Assembly (NCBI RefSeq): GCF_032854445.1
Contig: NC_088306.1
Span: 24,587,764 to 24,651,763 of the forward strand
DNA from: Liolophura sinensis
Lineage: Eukaryota; Mollusca; Polyplacophora; Chitonida; Chitonidae
Direction: 5' to 3'
DNA: 64,000 bases
A program made the translations under genes and the position numbers. The notes under the pieces are model-generated. The model did no database searches. It saw only the letters and a program-made list of their open reading frames with translations, and was not told the DNA's origin. Positions 49,224 through 60,550 of this stretch are shown here, piece after piece; positions within the stretch are counted from its first letter, which is position 1, and the number at the start of each line of letters is the position of its first letter.

Positions 49224-49383
49224 GGATGAACAGACCGTTGGATTAATAGATTGTTGGATGAACAGACCGTTGGATTAATAGACTGTGGGATGAAAAGGGA
49301 GTTGGATTAATAGATTGTAGGATGGACAAACCGTTGGATTAATAGATTGGTGGATGAACAGACCGTTGGATGAGTAGATGGAT
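49224..49383. repeat. 32-bp minisatellite, 5 copies
   Basis: Units ggatgaacagaccgttggat, then taatagattgtt, begin at 49224, 49256, 49288, 49320 and 49352, exactly 32 bp apart. It lies just upstream of an R1 element. Confidence 0.88.
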
Positions 49384-49426
49384 ATGTTTGGGCGGATTAA
49401 GAATTTGATCAAAACTATTAATATAA

Positions 49427-49725
49427 TTAAAAGACTTACAGCATAGAGAGTAAAACAAGAGCAGCGACGAAAGTGTGATAGTTGGGTAATGGTTACACGT
49501 AACCGGTGAAACACTTCCTCTCTTCAGTTTACCTTCGTCAGTTTTATGTTAACTTTTCATGTAAACGTATAAACTGAAACAATATACACGTCTCCTACCA
49601 CCATTGCTTAAGCAGAACTGGTGAATGAAGATTGCGGTGATGGTAATTGCAATTTATTAGACGTCAGTGGTCCACAATTACTGCAAATGCTGTGTTGTCA
49701 CCACATTTAACACATGATGACATTA
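49427..49725 (+). repeat. Dispersed repeat R1, copy 4 (most complete)
   Basis: It begins ttaaaagacttacagcatag, then agagtaaaacaagagcagcg, gtgtgatagttgggtaatgg, acacgtaaccggtgaaacac, ttttcatgtaaacgtataaa, ccattgcttaagcagaactg, gaagattgcggtgatggtaa, tagacgtcagtggtccacaa and tgttgtcaccacatttaaca. It contains exactly one copy of the 48-bp unit that is amplified at 32.6 kb. A 32-bp minisatellite ends about 45 bp before it. Confidence 0.78.
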
Positions 49726-51779
49726 GGATGATTGTGCAGATGATGAAGACTTGTTTGAATCTGCTCTTTGTCCTCGTCATTTTTAAGTGCTGTAGAAATG
49801 AATCATGTTAAAGTGAGGCACCACAGATGACGCCCCGTACAACTGTAATCAAATCATACACAATCCAAATTCTTTGTGATGACATGACATAGTTTACAAA
49901 ATGTCAATCCAAACAGACCACGTACAATTGTGCAAGTACACCATAGTCTTGACAACCCATTGTACAACCCGAGTTCTTGTGATTGTAACACAACCAGTTC
50001 TACAGGATACAAGTAATTGTTTAAAATCCAGTCTGTAAAGTTTTTTTTGAGGCTCCCATATAACTTCACCCCAAAACGGGTTCTTGTCTTGAGTATCAGA
50101 TATCTGAATTATTGCTTGTGTGCAAGTTTAAGCACAAATAAGCTAAACCTAAGCTGCTCATTAACAGGACGACGCACAAAAAACATTCCGAATTGTTTAC
50201 GTTCGTAGCAGTATGATTCGTGAGTGTTTCCATGCTTGTTATGATGTGCTCGTACATTGGTGAAGCTCAGCAGCGTGTTAAAGACATGCGGGACTTCGGC
50301 ATTCTTTAGCGCCAGGAGTGTGAATTAACTAACCGGCTTGTTTAAACGCCCGCGGACAGGCGTGGCAAGGAAACACGTGAAAGGTCTACAGTGCTTCCAT
50401 AGATCAATCGTTGGCAGAATCAATCAAATGTCCCACATTCAAACGGCATCCCGTAATAGTTCGCACATTTACGGAAGCTGGCAATCGCCACATGTGTTTC
50501 TCGCACACGCAGAAGTTTCTCGCAGACCGTTAAGTCTTTACAGACAGGTCGGGATGAAGGATATATATTTGGCATTAGGCTCGGATGTTTGGTTGTTATC
50601 ACACTGGAGATGGGTGGTGGAGACGCTGGGGGATTGGTGGGGTTGGGGGGGGGGGGGTAGAGGAGGGGCTGTTGGCAGGCGCGACCGTACCCCTGTCTCA
50701 TTTTACTTGCTACATGTGTGAACAATTTTCAGGCGAACGATATTAATCGGTGGAGATGGCACGGACGCCAGACTAAGCTTTGCTTCTTTCATGTTTTGTT
50801 TTAGCTGATAACCTAATGGAGAAGGAACATATTTCCGCAGAAAAAAAAACATGAAAACACATTCTGGTACGCCGCTACACAAGTCCTAGGTTTCAAAACA
50901 AGTATACGCGTAATGCAACTCTTTGAGCCATTTTTTTTTTGTTTGGCCACAAACATGTCCAAAGTTTTCGTTTGTCTGCTTTTAGGGACTTCGGTATTTC
51001 AGTCCAAATCTTATCAGAAGCTGTCGGAATTCATCAAACTGATTTGAATGTATGTGGAGAAAACAATGCTTACAGTTGGTTATCAGCAAAGTCCAGTATG
51101 TTCCCCAGTATTCTGGAGCCAGACATCGGCAGAAAAAACACAAGGAATAGCTTGAGTGACGTGGGTTACAGGCATAAGAAAGGTAGGATAAAGGAAGGCG
51201 GAAGGGATCTTAAGAGAGACGGGGAAGCGAGGAATGCGGACTGACTTCTGGTACAAGTAGAGATCAAATACTAGTCAAAATTTGTTTCGTTTGCCTCGGA
51301 AGCGCCGATGGTACCGATAACACCGCAACGCTGTTTTCACGAGGTATCATCGGGTAGGCTGTTTAGGTCTGTAAAAACGTCCGACCGGAATCTCGAGCAA
51401 ACAAAGCCTAAATAGCAGCGGAAGGTACCCCGGCCCGCGGGCCCTTCCCCTATGTTGTGTTTGACCCCTCTTGGCTCATTCCAATCGGGGGAAATTAGCC
51501 TGAGTGCCTCTTTTGTTCTGACACTACCCCCCCCCCCCCCCCCCCCCCCGAGGATATTCGATTCATTCATGCTCAGTATTATATGACGATCTTACGTTAA
51601 GCACAGTAAACAAGTGCGGTTAAAAATAATAGAAGTAGCTGAATAAGCCCTTTGACGTATTGATCAAATCAACCCCAAATGTGAATAGACCCGATAGAAT
51701 AAGGCTCATATGTAAATGCTTATTTAACATCTTTAAAGTCAACTAAAATTCGGTTAAAATCTCGTCAGTAATTAGCCCG
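49726..51779. other. No recognisable gene; G/C homopolymer runs
   Basis: Contains a G-rich stretch at 50610-50675 with a run of 13 G at 50645-50657, and the 23-C run at 51527. Frames 50338-50721 and 50939-51244 are unrecognised; the first owes its length partly to the G-rich tract. Confidence 0.45.
51527..51549. repeat. Homopolymer of 23 C
   Basis: An uninterrupted C run follows tctgacacta. It gives the minus-strand frame 51570-51337 its run of glycines. Assembly length errors are likely here. Confidence 0.9.
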
Positions 51780-53100
51780 TTGTCCTATGTTTACTAGCAA
51801 GCTGTCTAACTAACCCACTTGCGGCCCAACTACTCGACCTGATGTCTTCTTGACAAGTGATCTGACATAGCTGACTGATTAGCTCTTAGATGTTTGATTT
51901 ACAAACTCACTGACTGATAGAGCGATTGTCCCATTGATGATTAATCTCTAACCAGCTGATTTTATATCTGATTGATAAGTGATTTGCTGTCCACGTAGAT
52001 AATTGCTTAGGTGCTAGCTCCGGGTCTGGCGTGCTTACAGTCTAGCTCACTGATTGATTGCTTGATTGTTTCTCTACCTAACCGGTTGATCAATTAAACT
52101 ATCTACCTGGTGATTGACTTGTTGGTAATTAGTTTCCTGGATTACTAATAAGCTGGCTAATTGACAGGCTGACACACCGACTGACTAGCTGAATGGCTAT
52201 TTTACTGAGTGATTGACTGATGGACATGACTAGTTGAATGAACGTTTGATAAGCGATACAACTAACTCAGGGCCGATATGTTTGGACCGATATGTACTTT
52301 GTATCTCCCTGACTTTTTTAACAAACTAGTTGATTAACCGAATATCTGAATATCTCGTTGAGTGATAGACTTGGGCAATTTATCAAATTAGTTGAATAGT
52401 ATTCTTCGATTATCTATAAGACAGATTTAACCGCCATGCTGGGTTATCTTAAACTGACTGAGTAGCCGTCTAACATTATCTATCAAACCAGTTAAATGGT
52501 AGTTGGTGTTATGTATTACAATGGTTTTACGTCCATGTCAGATGATATAAAACTGACTGGTTGGCCATCGTGTATTATATGTCAGACCTGTTGAATGACA
52601 CTGTTTGATCATCAATGTATTTTCTGGGGAACCAGTTTACACACATTAGGCTGGGTAAATGACCGTTTTAAATCATACATTGGGCTGGGTAAATGACTGT
52701 CTTGAATCCTACATTCGGCTGGGTAAATGACCGTCTTGAATCATACATTAGGCCGGGTAAATGACCATGTGGAATCATTCATTGGGCTGGGTAAATGACC
52801 GTCTTGATTCATACATTAGGCCGGGTAAATGATCGTCTTGAATCATACATTGGGCTGGGTAAATGACCGTCTTGAATCATACATTGGGCTGGGTAAATGA
52901 CCATGTGGAATCATATATTGGGCTGGGTAAATGACAGTTTTGAATCATGCATTGGGCTGGGTAAATGACCGTCTTGGATCATTATCTTTCAGACTGGTTA
53001 AATGATCGTCTTGGATCATTATCTTTCGGGCTGGATGAATGGCCGCATTGGGTGATTAGCTATCAGGCTGGTAGAATGGCCATCTTGGAATGTCACCTGA
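51780..53100. repeat. Decayed satellite with a homogenised 34-bp core
   Basis: From about 51.78 to 52.62 kb, irregular gattgac, ctgactg and ctggttgaatga words recur without a fixed period. From about 52.65 to 52.98 kb they become a regular 34-bp array (ggctgggtaaatgaccgtct, tgaatcatacattg; e.g. starts at 52683 and 52717), roughly ten copies. From 52.98 to 53.10 kb, longer related units of about 37 bp appear (atctttc at 52984 and 53021). The centre is uniform and both edges are degenerate. Confidence 0.8.
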
Positions 53101-56100
53101 TAACGTATACGGATAAGCCTGTGAGTACGGTCTAGATTACCACCTACTTGCAAATAATAACCTTAAATCTACAGAAACACTAGAATTTTGCCTTCAGCTC
53201 AACAGCTCAGAGCACTTACACGATTCGAAGCTGAACTGATGTAGTGTACCTAATGATTCCAATTAATCAAATGGACCGATGGTTAAATGAAGCGCGTGGA
53301 AACTTCTGTCGTTTATCATGTTGCTGCGAAAAGAAGGAATCAAAGCCTGAAATGTACGAGACTGATGCACCATAAATATGATGCTTGCAGGTTCGTTTGG
53401 TTTCTCAATGGTTTCTGCTCAGCGGATAACATGCTTTGGTTTGGTTTACAGTGATCCCTAGGAATATGTCAAAGGGCGGTAATCAATAACAGGGGTGCGT
53501 TCCACCGGAGGGTGCCCTCTTTGACCCGCGGAATGGTTCATATGAAGTTGTCACGTAAACCTCAGTGACGTCACTCAGTTAAGCAGACGAAAGAAAAGAC
53601 ACTGGCCATTAAAGTGAATAGTGACGGTATTTGGTATGTAATGGGATGCATAGGAGTGATGACTGATATAGTCTTCTACACACATAAATATGTTTTAAAT
53701 ATACTAATAAATGTAAATCGTGGGCCACCTTCTTATGGCGCAGTTTGTTAACTGAACAATATTAAATGATTAATTGATAGTGGGACATTGTCACTTTAAA
53801 ATGAGCCAGTAATTATTAATAATACTATAGTTTAATTGAAGACATAAAACCTAATTTCAGCCATGCTGCCATGAACGACATCGTCCTGTTTGTTTCCGCT
53901 CTCCTACTTCACGTCAACGTATTTGATCACAAATCGCTATTTAAGCACACAACTTTTCTGATATCTCAACATTAATGTTGGCAGCATGTTCAAGATCATG
54001 CAACAGAGAGAGGTTTTGAAAATGAAATATCGATATACGTGTTGAAAAGATTCTGTGTATGTCGAACATAGCGGGTGATGGACAGTGGACAAGTCTGCGT
54101 CATATAGAACGCACATAAAAAAGGAGGTAAGATACAAGGAAACATGGTTTTTAGCCACAAAAATGAGTTAATGTACGCCGACAATTACATAACGACTCGG
54201 ATATGTTTCTTTATCCAATTTCCATTCTTGACATTTAAAGATTTAAAAAAAAAGACAGAGGACTTCAAAGAAATTTGAGATTGAATAAAAAAGAAATGAT
54301 TTTTGGGGGATCAAATTCCGTTATTTTTGAACCAATAAAATTTTTAAGAAGAATTCATACTTTTGTGAGAGATTTTTATTTGGCATTTATGGGAGAGTTG
54401 CTTGTAAATCGCGTATTTTATTTGTCCAAATGGATAAAAAAAACGATGTTTATGAATGATAAACAGTTTGTAACCATGTTTATCTGTGGATTGCCTGAGG
54501 CTGGTAAAACAAAAACAGCTTAATAGCTGTGAGATAAAAGACAGGGCAATTAAATTCAGGAACCCGTATATATACGTATATATATCTGTGGGAAAGTTTT
54601 AACCTGACAATATCGACTATTTGATTAGGAGTTATTTTTCTAGTTTTGATAAAGTTATATAGTCTGCGTGCATGTATGTTTTTGAGGCTGAGGAAAGTAG
54701 TGGAACGGGATCGATTGCACCATGTTATCGGTACTTATTTTCCGCCATTATACCCGACTGTCTGGGTTACAAGGTAAAGAAGACGGGCATCAATTTGTGT
54801 TAGTACAGAATCAGTTGTATTTCTGAATACATCAGGGTTCTTTATGAAGAGATAAAGACACCCTTAGCGATAACATAAGAATCCCCGGGGAGTGCAACAA
54901 TACGGTAACGTAAATGGACCCCACTAGATGTTTATTAACGACTCTTACCAGCTTGGGAGACGGCCAATTTATTCATGAGTGAAAAGCATATGGCCAGTTG
55001 ACCATTTCGCCACCGTGGACCGGTTTCTCAGGGCAATCGGTGCACTCCCGCCGCCATACCACAGGAGAATGTACTGGCGCAGACTGAACGGCATCGTCCG
55101 GTAACCCTGGGGTGCATATGAAATGATGCGAATATTCATATCTTGCTAGGAGTAACTAGCTGTTTGAAATGACTTATTAAGATCCTTTTGCCATGTTTCA
55201 CTGTAGAAAGCCATTCAATCTCGATTTATTAATTCAAAACATTTGCAGTATGCTTCAGTTCGTGTGGAACACTCAAACCATGTGAATTTTGAACCACTTT
55301 GATAGAATGTTTTTTCTCTTTTCTGCGTCCATCAAAAGAGATAAAACGCCATTCAGGGTTTTTATCTCTGTGACGTACTCTACTCGATAAGCATTATATA
55401 CAATGTCACGAAAGCTATTGTGTGCTTTAACAAGACATATGATTAGCACAAGAACACAGAACACACAAAGGGGGACAGAATAAATGGTATGCGATACGTC
55501 TAAAATTGGAGCAGTCAAGCCCAGCAATATTTTGAACTCCCACTACAGACAGTTCTAAACAATAACAAATTCACACTAGTCAGCCCGTCGTTACTCATAA
55601 CAGCCTATACATGACGCGGTGTATACATACATAACGATGCACAACATTGTCTCATTTGCATTGTCTGGACCTTCTGGAAATCCAGCCGGAAGATTACGCT
55701 GTGATATTGATCGTCTTACGTTGGTCAAAAGTGGACGGGTCAAGAGACGCTACAGATAAACATGCGCACTAGGTGAATTTTGGTCGGTTTAAACTAGATG
55801 GTGTTTGGGGATTGTGTAAATATAGGCGGAATAGTGATGCGGGGACAAGAGGGAAATTATGCGGGTGGTACGGGACTGTCGATCCAGTAAATTAGCCAGT
55901 GGGCATTCTAGTACAGAAAAACTGATCTGGACAAGATCACTCTAAATCAGTGCCACTTCAGGCCGTGTTTATCCGCGGCTTGAGAAAGCAATCACTATTC
56001 GACCTCTTGTCACAAAGTAAGCCGATCGTTTCATGCACTCCAGCTTTGGTCTGCGCGCGTCAAACTTATTTCTTTTCCAAGTAAGTAGCAATCTCATTAG

Positions 56101-56464
56101 CGCCGAGATTTGTTTTGTGATAGCCGCGTGTTGCAGTTAGCTGCAGACATCACACGAGGTGTTTATTGAAATCGACCTTATACTGGGTTCCCGCCGACGG
56201 CGATAGTCGTCTGCTTTTGGTACACGCTTAATACAGTCGTAAAGAAACTTAAGGACGGCTATGGCGTACGTGTACTGAATGACGAACTATGTGAACGGTG
56301 AAGCCTTATTCTCAAATGCAAAATCTGCACACCAGTCGAACAAAAGACGTACAAATCGATAGTCAACACAGATTTTACATGTATTTTAGAGATGTCATAA
56401 TACTAAAATTGGTCAGTGAATGACAGAGATCCAACTCCGACAGCACACATTACCTGAAATCGAT
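53101..56464. other. No recognisable gene
   Basis: AT-rich with frames shorter than 85 codons. The frame 54275-54523 ends in a P-loop-like GLPEAGKTKTA, which looks like coincidence because it stops immediately. Confidence 0.45.
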
Positions 56465-57655
56465 GGACTATCCCGCTATACATGTGTATACATATGACTC
56501 AAGATGAGATTAATGGGCGGACTATCCCGCTATACATGTGCATACATATGACTCAAGATGAGATTAATGGGCGGACTATCCCGCTATACATGTGCATACA
56601 TATGACTCAAGATGAGATTAATGGGAGGACTATCCAGTGTATATGTGCACACATATGACTCATGATGAGATTTATGGGCGGACTATCCAGTGTATATGTG
56701 CACACATATGACTCAAGATGAGATTAATGGCGGACTATCCAGTGTATATGTGCACACATATCCAACAAGATGAGATTAATGGGAGGACCATCCAGTGTAT
56801 ATGTGCACACATATGCAACAAGATGAGATTAATGGCGGACTATCCCGCTATACATGTGCATACATATGACTCAAGATGAGATTAATGGGCGGACTATCCA
56901 GTGTATATGTGCACACATATGCAACAAGATGAGATTAATGGGAGGACTATCTCGCTTTACATGTGCATACACAAGACTTAAGATGAGTTTCATGGACGAA
57001 CACTGTCGCTGAACATGTATATGTCTCAAGATGATATTAATAGGTGGACTATCCCGATATACACGTGCATACACAAGACGTAAGATGAGTTTCATGGACG
57101 AACACAGTCGCTAAACATGTATATGTCTCAAGATGATATTAATTATGTGGACTATCCCGATATACACGTGCATACACAAGACTTAGATGAGTTTCATGGA
57201 CGAACACTGTCGCTGAACATGTATATGTCTCAAGATGATATTAATGGGTGGACTATCCCGATATACACGTGCATACACAAGACGTAAGATGAGTTTCATG
57301 GACGAACACTGTCGCTGAACATGTATATGTCTCAAGATGATATTAATGGGTGGACTATCCCGATATACACGTGCATACACATGACTTGAGATGAGTTTCA
57401 TGGACGAACACTGTCGCTGAACATGTATATGACTCAAGATGAGATTAATGGGTGGACTATCCCGATATACACGTGCATACACAAGACTTAAGATGAGTTT
57501 CATGGACGAACACTGTCGCTGAACATGTATATGTCTCAAGATGATATTAATGGGTGGACTATCCCGATATACACGTGCATACACAAGACTTAAGATGAGT
57601 TTCATGGACGAACACTGTCGCTGAACATGTATATGTCTCAAGGTGAGCTTGCATG
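56465..57655. repeat. 54-bp minisatellite passing into a 102-bp higher-order array
   Basis: The left block has 54-bp units (ggactatcccgctatacatg, tgcatacatatgactcaaga, tgagattaatgggc) starting at 56465, 56519 and 56573. Two variants, tatcccgctatacatg and tatccagtgtatatg, are mixed. From about 56950 the array becomes two-unit blocks of 102 bp (gactatcccg at 57251 and 57353), in which one monomer carries gagtttcatggacgaacact, gtcgctgaac. Both periods are multiples of three, so the minus strand stays open over 57659-57183 (34-residue repeats with VQRQCSSMKLIL). I attribute this to repeat arithmetic. Confidence 0.9.
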
Positions 57656-58960
57656 ACAAATGACATTGCTATACATGTACATGTAAACGTATATGACATA
57701 ACACCAGAGAGATAACGTAAGAATTGCTCAATTCAAATTGCTCAACGAAAAGTCACAAATAACATCCTTATTGCATGTGAAATCGGTGAATAGTTTTTAC
57801 TTACACTGAAGATATCAATAAAGCCAGCCTTTTTCATACAGCTAGATTACTAACAATTTCACTACCATTTCTGTACGAGCGTCAAATATTATAAGCGTGG
57901 AATCCATAAAGACAAATAAAATCCAGTGATGCGAATGATTTTGTAGCTAAAATGACGATATTTTTCTGCTTTGAAGATTTATTCCCGTCCACCCAACCAC
58001 GTTATTAAACCCCACACTATAACGTTCAAAGTGCTATTTAGCCTAATAATTTTGGATGTGCACCGAATGACGTGTTTTTTTTTTTTCCGGTTTGTTTTTG
58101 TCACTCCACTTATCGTAAGTCTAACGACTTTGATAAGAAGCATACGGATGGATCCTAGACGCATGTGTAAGGCGTTTGACCGGCAATCGCAAGTCATCTG
58201 AGCAGCAGAGTAAATCAAGCTGTCCTTTCTCAACAGGCCTCCATAATCCTACTTGTAACCACTGAGCAGTGAACATGCCAGTAACAATGAGCGAACCCAT
58301 CTATCAGTCGTGTCGATGCGTGAAGTCACAGGTCAGGCCAGAGACCGGTCTCCCAGACGATCACATGCCACGCAGCCCAAGGAGAGACTCCCAACCACAG
58401 CTCCCAGCAAATCTCTCAAAAGTCTCATTTCTCCCTTAAGATGTTTTCCATTTTTTATCAGTTTTTTCCATATCATAAGTGTTGAGCAGTGCGACGAAAG
58501 ACGGCGGTGTTTTGCCCGCGACATAAGCCTGTTAGAAGCGTCTTGAGACCATAAATCAGAGTATTGCTGACTTTAATGGGCATACGGTACATTGAAAAAA
58601 AATCCATATAGCTGTAAATATGAGGCGTACTGCCACGATATAGCCAACAATGGGCTACAGTTATCAACATGACTCGGTAACCGTCTTCAAGACATTTTAT
58701 CTTGTCCTCCAGACAAGCTTAGGGATATGAACATGACACACAGTGAGCCAATGAAGAATGAATAACAAGTCAGTCACATTGTCAGTTAGTTCCTTGATTA
58801 CCTGGCACTCGTTTAGCCCGTCACAGCGTACGAAACCATCCGTCATCTGTCAATCATCATTTCAATCCGTCACTTAAAAAAAAACGTCGTCTGACAAAAC
58901 AACCAATAGACGTCGCCACAAAATGTAAGTACTGGAGTTTGTATGTAACACTCTGTTTTA
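57656..58960. other. No recognisable gene
   Basis: Contains a short poly-T near 58075-58086 and overlapping frames under 85 codons on both strands. Confidence 0.45.
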
Positions 58961-59205
58961 TTCAGTTGATTAGTGTTTTACGGCTTAGCCAAGAATTTTT
59001 CACTTATAAGACGGCGGCCTGTATTATGGCGGGAAGAAAAAGAAGATCCCGGAGGAAACCCACAACCATCCGCAGGTTGTTGACAGACCTTCCTACGTAC
59101 AGCCGCGGACATTGGACTTGAACTCACACCTGCCGTATTGATGAGAGGTTCCTGTGTCATTGCACCGCACTGGCGTGCTAAGCCTCTCCGCCACTGAGCA
59201 CCTCC
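58961..59205 (-). repeat. SINE family A, near full-length copy
   Basis: Reverse-complemented, it starts with a tRNA-like head (gctcagtggcggagaggctt, then agcacgcc). The B-box gagttcaagtcc follows, then acctgcggatggttgtgggt, a body with an inserted pyrimidine-rich stretch (tcttctttttcttcccgcc), and the tail gtgaaaaattcttggctaag, then ccgtaaaacac. The head differs from the copy at 33.8 kb but matches the 'gttagcacgcc' head at 63.57 kb, so two subfamilies with different heads share one body. Confidence 0.8.
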
Positions 59206-59236
59206 CCTTCCCCCCTCCCCTTTCCCCCCTCCCCTT
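59201..59236. repeat. Polypyrimidine C-rich tract
   Basis: The block ctccccttcccccctcccct is followed by ttcccccctccccttat, in effect two copies of a near-16-bp unit. It has no purine for over 30 bases on the plus strand. The opposite strand has several G runs of four or more. Confidence 0.8.
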
Positions 59237-60144
59237 ATCTGTATAACAGGGCTTGGACTCAAGGTAAGTATACTATCTGTGTCTGCAATGGGTATTTGAA
59301 CTCAAGTTAACTACAGTACCTGCGCCTACAGTGGGTATTTCGACTCCGGTTATCTATGTAATATTTGTCTGTATGACAGGGCTTGAAGTTAAGTTTACTA
59401 TGGTTCATGTACCTATGTCTAAAGCGAAAGTCCACTTCATAGGTCTCCTTTACCTGCAAACAGGTACCGGCCTATATACCCACGATTGCACATCATTAAA
59501 GCCTTGCAGATTGTGGTGTAACAGGAGTGTGTTTCTGTTCCAGTGACGCTGTGTTGTTATGACAAGCACCACATTACGTTGTAAAATGATATATTGCAGA
59601 ATAGTTTTTCTTGTCAGCCAGAAAAGATTGAGGAAATAATGATAACCAGAAATCTCACAACAGAATAATTACGTTAATGTCACCCGTCACGTTTGGACAG
59701 ATGAGATGAAGCGAAATACGTCATCTAGTCAGGCGTAATCTAAAGAAAAACGCCGTTTTGCTTGTGATTGCTCACATCAGTTTTAGCTTGATTGATAAGC
59801 TGACGGTCGGATTAAATTGTTCGTCAACTGGAAGGGTACATTTTACGAAGCGATAGAAAATCATTCCGCTGGATATAGACTATATGTGGTCTGACTGAGA
59901 AACTCTAGGCCTCGTTTCACACACTGCATGGCTCCTGTTTCGTCAAGTGACGGTAGCCTGAGATGATTTTTTCTAAAGTGAAAACACATATTTTTACCAT
60001 AATTTATTTATTTATTTATTTCCCTGCTGTGCTACGCCATGCCACAGAACATCATAATGGTAATATATGTGTATATGGTTGCATTCAAGCTTATGAGTGA
60101 GTCTGCACAAGCACCTGTGAAATATTCTAACTTAAAGTAAACAC
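59237..60144. other. No recognisable gene
   Basis: Holds an (attt)n microsatellite at about 60001-60022. Nothing else identified. Confidence 0.45.
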
Positions 60145-60245
60145 ACGAATAAGCAAGAACTGGATTCGAACACGTGACCTTACTGGTTAAGAGGCTTAAT
60201 CGCAGTCCGGAATAACCCAGCAGACGGCTTGGCCAGGCAGGGTAC
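60145..60245 (-). repeat. Possible tRNA-like SINE head
   Basis: Reverse-complemented, the segment holds an A-box-like tggccaagccgtctgctggg and, about 45 bp on, a B-box-like gtgttcgaatccag. It lacks the rest of a tRNA fold, so a functional tRNA gene is unlikely. It may be a SINE head or a tRNA pseudogene. Confidence 0.33.
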
Positions 60246-60460
60246 TGTTCCCACTGTGTTACAGTAGTATAGTTCGTATCACGAGTTTTCCGATATACGG
60301 GTCTCATTCAGGTGTTAACGTTCGTTCAGGTATTCTGTGTTACTAGTAAAAATGTCTGAATCGGTTGTACTGGCTCGCCTTTATTTATTTCTGTTAATCG
60401 CGATCAGTTATTCATGAAAGATTTATGAATGGAGTGTAGTCAACACACGCATATATACAT

Positions 60461-60550
60461 GTCTACGTCTTGCCAGTCGACACGCGCACATGTGCATGTC
60501 TACGTCTTGCCAGTCGACACACGCACATGTGCATGTCTACGTCTTGCCAT
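60461..60550. repeat. 37-bp tandem repeat, about 2.4 copies
   Basis: The unit gtctacgtcttgccagtcga, then cacgcgcacatgtgcat, starts at 60461 and 60498, and a partial unit starts at 60535. Confidence 0.85.

Noticed and set aside
54275-54523. P-loop-like GLPEAGKTKTA at the end of an 82-codon frame
   Set aside because: It stops two residues after the motif, with no helix or Walker B and no splice donor. Coincidence.
57183-57659. Minus-strand 158-codon repeat protein frame with 34-residue units
   Set aside because: The 102-bp unit is divisible by three. There is no start context, signal or domain, and the array continues beyond the frame with no coding logic.
60145-60245. A functional tRNA gene
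   Set aside because: A- and B-box-like words are present, but I could not pair an acceptor stem or anticodon arm.
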